DNA from: Chromobacterium fluminis
GTDB taxonomy: Bacteria > Pseudomonadota > Gammaproteobacteria > Burkholderiales > Chromobacteriaceae
NCBI RefSeq assembly: GCF_011602385.1
Contig: NZ_JAAOMA010000013.1
Location: 1 to 64,000, forward strand
Length of the DNA: 64,000 nt
Reading direction: 5' to 3'
Shown here: positions 51,864 through 58,418 of the stretch, in pieces
Numbering within the stretch: position 1 is the first letter of the stretch
Layout of the letters: each line of letters starts with the position of its first letter
Made by a program: the position numbers and the translations under genes
Notes under the pieces: model-generated
The model's input: only the letters and a program-made list of their open reading frames with translations
Told to the model about the DNA's origin: nothing
Database searches by the model: none

Positions 51864-52304
51864 TCACTTCAGAAATTTGACCTTATCCACTGAATAGTCA
51901 TCTCCTCCGCGCCACTCTATGTAGACCGCCCAGCGATTGCGGATCTTGGCACCAAAACTGTTTGTTGCATCAACATAGGAGCTAACCACAAATCCACACT
52001 TGGGCCAGCGCTTATCAAAGTGGCGCACAATGTTCGCATCTCCTATGCCTGCAAACTCAGCATCTGCAGGGTTCTTGAGATTTTCCTTTACGGCGAACTT
52101 GGCCAAAGTAAATGCCTTTGATGGCGGAGAAGTGCTTGAGTCACAGTAGTCATTTACAACGGCGGGCGGTGATGCTTGTTGGTCCGCTTGATTGACTTTC
52201 TCCTTGCTAGAGCACCCTTTAAATGCCGCGATAGCAATAACTCCAATAATGAAGAGAATGATCGCCATCAGAAATTCGATGGAGGAGTATCCTTTTTTTG
52301 ACAT
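51864..52304 (-). CDS. membrane-anchored moron with pilin-like N-terminus
   Basis: The 146-aa product starts SKKGYSSIEFLMAIILFIIGVIAIAAFKGCSSK: a single membrane anchor of type IV pilin-like shape (GYSSIEF resembles GFTLIE, with Glu near position 9) and a soluble periplasmic domain with a Cys. The gene is clearly AT-richer than its neighbours, starts 38 nt after the GT frame, and is closed by its own terminator. These are signs of a horizontally gained moron, perhaps changing pili or the envelope of the lysogen. Function inferred only from shape. Confidence 0.75.
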   Translation of the reverse strand: MSKKGYSSIEFLMAIILFIIGVIAIAAFKGCSSKEKVNQADQQASPPAVVNDYCDSSTSPPSKAFTLAKFAVKENLKNPADAEFAGIGDANIVRHFDKRWPKCGFVVSSYVDATNSFGAKIRNRWAVYIEWRGGDDYSVDKVKFLK

Positions 52305-52341
52305 TTCAGCATCCACATTTAATGACAAAAGAATTCTACTC

Positions 52342-52595
52342 TTACACGCCAGCTTGTGGAAACTGGGCAAGCAAGGCGGCCAGATCGGGCTGGTCATCGG
52401 GTTGGCCTCCTGCCGTGCTCTTTGGCTCAGGCTTGATGCCAAAATATGCGGCGACCATCAGGTGCAGGGGCGGGTGATTGCGCCAGTAGGTGTTCATGGC
52501 TTCAAGCCGGGGAAGGTCCATGTGTTCGGCGATATATTCCCAGCTCCAGCCAGTGCAGGCGATGATGTGGGAGTAAATCTCGCCCCAGCCCTCTA
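52342..52595 (-). CDS. T-type extension of the tail assembly chaperone (made by -1 frameshift)
   Basis: After the G-type stop at 52593, the -1 frame continues LEGWGEIYSHIIACTGWSWEYI to a stop at 52342, about 84 residues, with no good start of its own. It is rich in Trp and His, like lambda T. A -1 slip near 52599-52605 would fuse it to the preceding protein. The two products (G and GT) act before tail tube assembly and are absent from the mature particle. Confidence 0.75.
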
Positions 52596-52928
52596 GCCCT
52601 TCCCCGTCAGCTCCCCCGCGGCGGCCTCGGCCTCGATGGCTTTCCGTTTGAGGCCGGACACGTCCATGACGGCTTCCATCACCTCGCCCATGTTGCCGAC
52701 GTCGACCACGGCGGCGACGTCGTCGCGGGTGATGTCGGGATAGTTGCGCAGCAGCGCGGCATGCGCAGCATCCAGCACCGTGCCGACGCTGGCGGCATCA
52801 ATGCCACCGGTGAACGCGGCAAGCCGCTCCTGCAACTGCTCCAGCGCGCCCAGGTTCAGCGGCGGAATGATGTATTTCTTGTCGCCCAGCGTCACGGGGA
52901 CGCCTTTGACTTTGACGATCTCGGTCAT
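52593..52928 (-). CDS. tail assembly chaperone, G-type
   Basis: The 111-aa protein is acidic, matches the G-type tail chaperone in size and place (between tail tube and tape measure), and starts TEIVKVKGVPVTLGDKKYIIPPLNL. It helps the tape measure protein fold for tail tube growth. Its last codons (T-G-K-G-stop) contain the probable slip site. Confidence 0.88.
   Translation of the reverse strand: MTEIVKVKGVPVTLGDKKYIIPPLNLGALEQLQERLAAFTGGIDAASVGTVLDAAHAALLRNYPDITRDDVAAVVDVGNMGEVMEAVMDVSGLKRKAIEAEAAAGELTGKG
52599..52605 (-). promoter_or_regulatory. probable -1 ribosomal frameshift site
   Basis: The heptamer G GGG AAG lies two codons before the G-type stop. A -1 slip keeps GGG pairing in the P site and gives G-U, A-U, A-U in the A site. 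It is not one of the strongest slippery heptamers, but it is the only one in the overlap and lies just where lambda-like phages shift. Confidence 0.55.
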
Positions 52929-52945
52929 GCTTTACGCTCCAGAGC

Positions 52946-52964
52946 GCCCGGCCGGCGGCCGGGC
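52946..52964. repeat. GC-rich intergenic stem-loop (first of three alike)
   Basis: GCCCGGCC/GGCCGGGC with a 3-nt loop lies between the tail tube and tail chaperone genes. No T-run follows. Similar stems occur at 53769-53789 and 55601-55617. Confidence 0.6.
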
Positions 52965-52971
52965 TGGTGGG

Positions 52972-53745
52972 TTACTCGGACAGGCTATAAGCGACGACAC
53001 GGCCCATGGGGTCAGCGAAGGCCTCGAAGTCAAACTCGGGCACCAGGAAGTCGTCCTGCTTGGTGGACAGGCTCAGCTTGCCGGCAATGGCAGAGAACAG
53101 CGTGATCTTCATGCTGTTGCCCTGGTAGGGCATGAACAGGTCGGCGGTAAACGCCGGCGCGGAGCCCATGGGCAGGTTCATTACCGTGGACTTGGTTGCA
53201 TCCGGCGCGCTGGCGGTGTCGACGGTGTATTCGTAGTTAATGAATACCGTCTTGCCGGCGTCGGCCGTCGCGAAGGTGTACTGGCCACCGGCGGCGACCA
53301 TGTACTGGCCGGCAGTCGGTGCACTGGCGACACGCTTCAACGGCAAGCCCTTGCTGCCGATGACACCGAAGTCGCGCGTAAAAGTGCCCCCGTTCGGCGG
53401 GCTGACGGTGACCTGCGACGGCGATGCCGGGATGGCCTGGCCGGCGGTGTCGTAGTTGGCGGTCACCAGGCCACCGGTGAGGGTCTGTCCAAAAATGATG
53501 CTGTTGAACATGGAGCCGAACAGCTGGGCAAATTTGGCCTTGCCGGTGATCTTGCCCTTGCCGCGACCGACCGCGACCGGGAACTGGTTCTGGCCGTGCA
53601 GCGTTTTGTTTTCGAAGTTGATGTCGACGCTGCCTTCCTGCATCACGCCGACCATGATCGGCGTCGGGTTGGCGATGACATTGCCCAGGGCGTCTTTTTG
53701 CGGGGTGGCCCAGAGGATGCCCGAGCCGAATCCAAATTGCGACAT
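52972..53745 (-). CDS. major tail tube protein
   Basis: The 257-aa protein lies between the tail terminator and chaperone genes. It begins SQFGFGSGILWATP, has KGKITGKAKFAQLFGSMFNSII and a C-terminal VPEFDFEAFADPMGRV, typical of tube subunits of the IPR022345-like phage tail tube group. It polymerises on the tape measure. The frame is open upstream to 53913, but the tube N-terminus starts at 53745. Confidence 0.88.
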   Translation of the reverse strand: MSQFGFGSGILWATPQKDALGNVIANPTPIMVGVMQEGSVDINFENKTLHGQNQFPVAVGRGKGKITGKAKFAQLFGSMFNSIIFGQTLTGGLVTANYDTAGQAIPASPSQVTVSPPNGGTFTRDFGVIGSKGLPLKRVASAPTAGQYMVAAGGQYTFATADAGKTVFINYEYTVDTASAPDATKSTVMNLPMGSAPAFTADLFMPYQGNSMKITLFSAIAGKLSLSTKQDDFLVPEFDFEAFADPMGRVVAYSLSE

Positions 53746-53768
53746 TGTGGAGTCTCCATAAACGAGAG

Positions 53769-53789
53769 AGCCCGGCGCGGGGCCGGGCT
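53769..53789. repeat. GC-rich intergenic stem-loop (second of three alike)
   Basis: AGCCCGGC/GCCGGGCT with a 5-nt loop lies between the tail terminator and tail tube genes. It has the same core as the stems at 52946 and 55601. Confidence 0.6.
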
Positions 53790-53812
53790 GGATTGGTGAA
53801 AATGCGGCGCCG

Positions 53813-54244
53813 TCAGGTCGCCAGGATGCGGAACGGCACGATGGCCACCGCCTGATCGCCGAGGGTGCCCTCGTCGGTTTCGATGTCGCCCTCGATCCAG
53901 CAGCGCTCAACAAGGCCGCCGAGGGTCTGGACGCGCTGCATCGGGTTGTCGGGCTTGGTCACGGCCTCGATCGCATCAAGAAGCGGATTCATCACGGTGC
54001 CCGGCGCCTGGTTGCCGGTCGTTCGCACATAGAGATAGACCTCCGGGTGCAAAAGCCACTTCGTCGGAACGCCTCGAGCGGGATCGCCAGGTGTTGCAGT
54101 CTCCCGCCCTTGGGCCAGGAACAGGGCAGGCTGCTGGGAGGAATCGACATCCCCCCATTGCTTCAAGCGCCGGCTTGTGGTCCTCAGCCCGGGAATGGCT
54201 TTCAGCCGCTCAAACAGCGCGGCGTAAATATGCTCTCGGTTCAT
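53813..54244 (-). CDS. tail terminator/minor tail protein
   Basis: The 143-aa protein (NREHIYAALFERLKAIPGLRTT...) is of the size and place of lambda U-type or P2 gpR-like tail terminators. It has LFLAQG, PEVYLYVRTT and a strand-rich second half. It caps the tail tube for joining to the head. The stop-start overlap with gp10 is 4 nt. Confidence 0.8.
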   Translation of the reverse strand: MNREHIYAALFERLKAIPGLRTTSRRLKQWGDVDSSQQPALFLAQGRETATPGDPARGVPTKWLLHPEVYLYVRTTGNQAPGTVMNPLLDAIEAVTKPDNPMQRVQTLGGLVERCWIEGDIETDEGTLGDQAVAIVPFRILAT

Positions 54245-54729
54245 CGGCGTTGAATCCCTTTCCGCGTCGCCTCAGATAGCGCGCTGACAATCTCGCCTTC
54301 CATTTCCGTCAGAGCAGAGCGGAGGAACGACTTCGCCGGCAATTCGACCTTGCGGCTGTGGGCCTTCACCATGGCCATGCGCGGTTCAATGGGTTTGCCC
54401 CAGGCCTGCTTGACCAGGCGAAGGTGCTCTCGCACGGTCTCGGTGCCATGAAAGCCCAGCTCCCAGCGCCTTCCGTACTCGACATTGGTGCCGACAAAGC
54501 CGGCAATCGAGGTCGTCCCCGCGCCGGCGATGCGCCGGTTGATCGAGCGCCGCAGGCGGCCGGTTTGGACGTTGAGCACCTGGCCGGACAGCTTTTCAGC
54601 TTTGACCTTCGCCAGTAGCTTCAGGGTCAGCCGGCCGATGGTAGCCTCGACGTTGCGCTGCACCTGCGGGTGGGCCTGCCGCAGGAACTCGATTGTCTGC
54701 TTATCGCCCACAATCTCGTGGCGGATCAT
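54241..54729 (-). CDS. HK97 gp10-like neck protein
   Basis: The 162-aa protein matches HK97 gp10/TIGR01725: NVEATIGRLTLKLLAKVKAEKLSG, LRRSINRRI, GTNVEYGRRWELGFHG (YGxxxExG motif) and a C-terminal ALTEMEGEIVSALSEATRKG helix. It joins the portal and tail. Overlaps of 4 nt with both neighbours. Confidence 0.88.
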   Translation of the reverse strand: MIRHEIVGDKQTIEFLRQAHPQVQRNVEATIGRLTLKLLAKVKAEKLSGQVLNVQTGRLRRSINRRIAGAGTTSIAGFVGTNVEYGRRWELGFHGTETVREHLRLVKQAWGKPIEPRMAMVKAHSRKVELPAKSFLRSALTEMEGEIVSALSEATRKGIQRR

Positions 54730-55244
54730 ATCGGCACCACCTTTCGATATTGGGTCAGCACCCCGCGCGCCGCGGGCGACAGATCGCCGATGAAGAAGGT
54801 AACGGTTTCGCCGGCCAAGCTCTTGGACTGGTGGCCGATGCGGTCACGCTCACGGAAACGCAGAGCAACAAGATCGATGCACGCCTGCTCAATGTCCTGC
54901 GGTGTTGTGTCATAGCCGGCCTGGTATGTGATCAGGACGTTCATGCGGCCGCGGGTGAATCGATGGCCGCCGACAAGCCCGACCTTGCTCTTGTCGAAGA
55001 CGAAGTTCACCTGATGGCCGTCGATGACCACACTGGATACCTGGGACACCGGCCACGCGCCCAGCACCATCACGTCGTTACCGTGGCCATCGCGTCGTTC
55101 GGTGTATTCCTGCTTGGCGAAGCGCCGGCCGCACCAGTTTTCGATGAACTCGCTGGCAGCGATGATCAACCGCGTCAGCATGGCATCGCTGGTGCTATCG
55201 GGTATTTCCAGCCACGCCTTCGCGTTCTCCAGTGTGGTCAGCAT
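54726..55244 (-). CDS. gp6-like head-tail connector
   Basis: The 172-aa protein matches HK97 gp6/phage connector proteins: LTTLENAKAWLEIPDSTSDAMLTRLIIAASEFIENWCGR, the charged WPVSQVSSVVIDG and a C-terminal helix ACIDLVALRFRERDRIGHQS. It forms a ring under the portal. Coupled to gp10 by a 4-nt overlap. Confidence 0.9.
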   Translation of the reverse strand: MLTTLENAKAWLEIPDSTSDAMLTRLIIAASEFIENWCGRRFAKQEYTERRDGHGNDVMVLGAWPVSQVSSVVIDGHQVNFVFDKSKVGLVGGHRFTRGRMNVLITYQAGYDTTPQDIEQACIDLVALRFRERDRIGHQSKSLAGETVTFFIGDLSPAARGVLTQYRKVVPI

Positions 55245-55247
55245 GGC

Positions 55248-55574
55248 TTACTCCTGCGCCTGCTCGGGCTCACCCTGGGGCGCGGTGGCGGCCTTACGGC
55301 GGGACTGCTTCTGTTCTTCCTGCTGCGGGGCCGGCGGTTGGGTTTGCTCTTCGGTGCCGGTGGTGGCCGTGTCGGTAACGGCGCCATCGGTCGGCGCGGC
55401 CTGCTCGGGCTCACCCTGGGGCGCGGTAGGTTCTTTCACGCGCGCGAAGCCGTGCGGTTCCAGCAGGCCGGCCAGGTTGTCGTGCGCTTCGATGAAGCCG
55501 TCATCGTCGGCATTGAACTGCTCGCCGCCCACGCTGACGGAGCTGACGCCCTCCGGGCATTTGAATTTGGCCAT
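55248..55574 (-). CDS. Pro/Gln/Glu-rich phage protein with internal repeat
   Basis: The 108-aa product begins AKFKCPEGVSSVSVGGEQFNAD, a short globular part similar to a small domain found next to capsid genes. The rest is low-complexity: APQGEPEQA occurs twice with TEEQTQPPAPQQEEQ between. At DNA level the repeat is 28 bp exact. It lies between capsid and connector genes, so it may be a capsid decoration or an assembly factor. The start is at 55574, inside a longer frame. Confidence 0.7.
   Translation of the reverse strand: MAKFKCPEGVSSVSVGGEQFNADDDGFIEAHDNLAGLLEPHGFARVKEPTAPQGEPEQAAPTDGAVTDTATTGTEEQTQPPAPQQEEQKQSRRKAATAPQGEPEQAQE
55259..55427. repeat. 28-bp exact direct repeat, two copies
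   Basis: The same 28 bp occurs at 55259-55286 and 55400-55427, 141 bp apart, in frame with each other and inside the low-complexity gene. It could let the gene gain or lose 47 codons. Confidence 0.85.
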
Positions 55575-55600
55575 GTGTGAATCTCCTTGGTGATGGTGCT

Positions 55601-55617
55601 GCCCGGCATGGCCGGGC
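55601..55617. repeat. GC-rich intergenic stem-loop (third of three alike)
   Basis: GCCCGGC/GCCGGGC with ATG in the loop lies between the capsid gene and the 108-aa gene. Same core as the stems at 52946 and 53769. Confidence 0.6.
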
Positions 55618-55625
55618 ATCAGGGG

Positions 55626-57152
55626 TTAATCCTTGGCGATGTTGGTGATGACGCCCATCGAGAACGGCGCGTAATGCTGCAGCACGCCATCGGCGTAGAC
55701 GCCGTACTCGTAGCGGCGGGTCCGCAGCGGCCATTCAATCTGGTAGTAGTCCTGGCGCATCTTCATCTGGACGATGTTGCCGATGTTGGCCAGCGGGTAG
55801 GGCAGGCGCTCGGTGAAGAAAAACACCGTGCCGGCCGGCATGTTCGGATGCACGCGGATGTTGACGCGATCGCCGGTGATCTTGTTCAGGTAGTCGCCGA
55901 CCACGGTGCCGGCCGAGATGGTCGCCGGATTCGAAGCATCGATCGACAGGCGCAGCAGCGGCGCACCGCCGTTGGCGATGATCTTCTTGGTGACGCTCAG
56001 CAGTTCCTGGGTGCTGACGTAGATCGTCGACGGGCTCAGTCGGTAGCGGCTGTAGAACCAGGCGAACGCCTCTTCGAACTCCGAGATGCCGCCGGCGCCG
56101 TCGCTGGTCAGCGGGGTGCCTTGGCCGGCGTTGCCGGTGGGCATCACCTTCACATAGCTGTTGCTTCCGGGCTTGAAGGCTTGCACAAGCAGGCCGTCGA
56201 AATCGAGCTGGCTGGTGGAGTTGTCGCTCGCTTGCAGTTCGCTGGCCGGCTGCGCGGTGGCCTGCGGGGCATCCTTCAGCACCACGCTGTTGATGGTGGA
56301 CAGCGCGACCAACTTCTCCGCGCCGGCCGCGCCCAGATACCAGGCGTAGCCGACCGCGCCGCGAACGGCGGAAACGGTGGCGGTGAGCGAGCCGGTGGTG
56401 CCCGAGGTGGTGCCGGAGCCCGGCGCCGACTTTTGCGCCGAGCCGCCGCCGAAGGTCTCGACGGTGCCGTCGGCGTTGTTGCGGCTGATCTGGCCGGGCA
56501 CGCGGCTGAATGCCGGATCAAACGCCTGGCCGATAGCGCCATTGTTCGGGCCGGAGGCATCCAGCCAGGCCTGAACGCCCAGGGCGACACAAATCACCGA
56601 GTAGTTGCCGGCGGGCAAGTTGCCGCCGCCGTTGCTGGCGATCACGGTCGGGGTCGGGGTGGTGCCCAGGGCAACCGAGGTGTTGCCGCCCAGGATCAGC
56701 CGCTCTTCCTCAACCATCGTCGCTTCCAGGGTCTGGGAGGTTGCCAGGGCCTTCACGTCCTCGAAGTTCTTCGACGCGTAGTTCGCTTCGAAGGTGACGT
56801 TGTTTTCCAAGCCGTAGCCGCGATAGGCGGCAAAGTAGTCCGCGGTCTGGTGCTGGATCACGCCGCCGCGACGACCTTCAGACACGCCGGCGCGCTGGTT
56901 GCCGACGTTGATGCCGCTAACTACCTTCCAGTTCGCCTGAGTGGCGAAGCCGCCGCCAACGCGCGGGATGCTGTTGCGCAGCGGGGTCATGATCGGGTAG
57001 AGCTTCTTGGATGGGCCTTCCAGATCGTAGGCCTGCAGGCCGGAGGTGGGGCTGTTCGGCTGGATGAAGGCCTTGAGGATTTCATCCGGCAACACTTTCA
57101 TTTGTACGGACTTCATCAGTTCCAGAGTTTCTTCGGTTTGGTTCGCGCCCAT
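55626..57152 (-). CDS. major capsid protein with insertion domain
   Basis: The 508-aa protein is of HK97 type: an N-terminal region with no clear delta domain, P-loop-like NVTFEANYASKNFEDVKAL, A-domain RLPYPLANIGNIVQMKMRQDYYQIEWPLRTRRYEYGVY. A beta-rich segment (about 155-310) with TTPTPTV, SGTTSGTTGSLTATVSAVRGAVGYAWYLGAAG resembles an inserted Ig- or fibronectin-like domain that could stand on the capsid surface. The upstream protease gene is the partner for head maturation. Confidence 0.88.
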   Translation of the reverse strand: MGANQTEETLELMKSVQMKVLPDEILKAFIQPNSPTSGLQAYDLEGPSKKLYPIMTPLRNSIPRVGGGFATQANWKVVSGINVGNQRAGVSEGRRGGVIQHQTADYFAAYRGYGLENNVTFEANYASKNFEDVKALATSQTLEATMVEEERLILGGNTSVALGTTPTPTVIASNGGGNLPAGNYSVICVALGVQAWLDASGPNNGAIGQAFDPAFSRVPGQISRNNADGTVETFGGGSAQKSAPGSGTTSGTTGSLTATVSAVRGAVGYAWYLGAAGAEKLVALSTINSVVLKDAPQATAQPASELQASDNSTSQLDFDGLLVQAFKPGSNSYVKVMPTGNAGQGTPLTSDGAGGISEFEEAFAWFYSRYRLSPSTIYVSTQELLSVTKKIIANGGAPLLRLSIDASNPATISAGTVVGDYLNKITGDRVNIRVHPNMPAGTVFFFTERLPYPLANIGNIVQMKMRQDYYQIEWPLRTRRYEYGVYADGVLQHYAPFSMGVITNIAKD

Positions 57153-57178
57153 GGCGTGTTTACTCCTGTGAGGACATG

Positions 57179-57201
57179 AAAAAACCCGCCATTGGGCGGG
57201 T
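57179..57201 (-). terminator. terminator after the protease gene
   Basis: ACCCGCC pairs with GGCGGGT (57184-57201), with six T on the minus strand next to the capsid gene leader. It could raise capsid mRNA independence. Confidence 0.8.
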
Positions 57202-57221
57202 CGGGTTTAACGCTTTGTTGG

Positions 57222-58403
57222 TCAGCCGATGCGGCGTCCGGATTGGACCATCTTGATCAGGCTGGCGACCTCGTTCGTGCTGCCGTCGCCGTTCTGGACC
57301 TGGGGCGCAGGGGTGTCGTCAGCGCCACCGCCGAGGTCGTCGGATTTGGTCAGAGCCTTCAAGGCTGCTTTCGCAGGCTCCGGCGTGGCCTCCAGCTCTT
57401 TGACGCGCTTGGCAAGCGTGTCGCGCTCGGTGCCCAGCTTGGCAACGAAGTCGGCGGCGATCTCGCCATCGGCGCACCCGGCCGCGCCGCAGGCCTTCAG
57501 CAGCGCATCGTGGTCGTTGGCCTTTTTGGTGAGTTCACCGAATTGCTCGGACTTGGCCACCTTGTCGGCCTCGTCGTCGTCCGTGTCCTCGGCGCCCAGC
57601 TCCTTGAGCAGCTTCATGATCTGGTTCAGGGTGGCCTGGTCGGTGTTGCTGTTGCGCCGGCCGGCCTTGGCCAGGTCATCTTCTCCGCCATCCACCTTGG
57701 CGAGGTCTTCCGGCTTGGCCGACTTGACCGCCGACTGCAGGCTGGCCAGCAACTCGTCGACCTCCTCGGAAGCCATGGCCTTCAGGAGCTCCGCACCCTG
57801 GGCCAGCCACTCGCGCATCTGCAGGGGAATCGGGCTGTCGTCCTGCTCGAACTGCTTTTCGTACTCGGCACTGGAGACCAGATAGCCCAGGCTATCGAGC
57901 AGGTCAGCAAAGCGGCTCACGCTGTACAGGCCCTTGGCCAGCGGTTCGTCCAGTTCGATGCCGTCCGCCTTGAAGCAGGTGATCACCGCGTCCGGGTTGG
58001 CCGGGCGGTCAACCAGGCTGATTTCGGCCAGGCGCAGGCCGGTGATGGTGGTTTTCTTCAGCTCGTCGCGACCAGTGACGCGGCCGCCGATGCTGAAGCC
58101 CTTGTAGACACCCGTCTTCACCTTCTTAACCGCCTCGCTGTCGACTACGTGAGCGCAGAACTTGGTGTTGCCGTCGTCGCCTACTTCCGCCTCCAGCGCA
58201 GTGCCGGCGGCCTTGGGCTGGTGCATCTCACGCACCGCGCCGAACTTCATGTAATCAGGCAGGGCGGCCTTCATCGCCGCGGCGGTGATGATCTCGCCGT
58301 CCGAGTCCTCACTTTCGGTCGAGGCGATGCCCCAGACCTTCAGCGTGCCGTCGTCCAGCTCCTCCACCTTCGAGATTGCACCGTACAGGGTTTTCTTGCT
58401 CAT
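57222..58403 (-). CDS. prohead protease with C-terminal scaffold-like region
   Basis: The 393-aa protein has an S78-like prohead serine protease in residues 1-150: catalytic His in REMHQPKAAG near 58 and Ser in YKGFSIGG near 102, with LAEISLVDRPANPDA as the last block. The C-terminal two-thirds are acidic and helical (EDLAKVDGGEDDLAKAG, EDTDDDEADKVAKSEQF), as in fused scaffolds. GGAG is eight bases before the ATG at 58403; a GTG at 58409 is an alternative. Confidence 0.9.
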   Translation of the reverse strand: MSKKTLYGAISKVEELDDGTLKVWGIASTESEDSDGEIITAAAMKAALPDYMKFGAVREMHQPKAAGTALEAEVGDDGNTKFCAHVVDSEAVKKVKTGVYKGFSIGGRVTGRDELKKTTITGLRLAEISLVDRPANPDAVITCFKADGIELDEPLAKGLYSVSRFADLLDSLGYLVSSAEYEKQFEQDDSPIPLQMREWLAQGAELLKAMASEEVDELLASLQSAVKSAKPEDLAKVDGGEDDLAKAGRRNSNTDQATLNQIMKLLKELGAEDTDDDEADKVAKSEQFGELTKKANDHDALLKACGAAGCADGEIAADFVAKLGTERDTLAKRVKELEATPEPAKAALKALTKSDDLGGGADDTPAPQVQNGDGSTNEVASLIKMVQSGRRIG

Positions 58404-58418
58404 CTTCACTTCTCCGGG

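Noticed and set aside
55259..55427. CRISPR-like repeat
   Set aside because: Only two copies, 113 bp between them, inside a coding frame. No array and no cas genes in the window.
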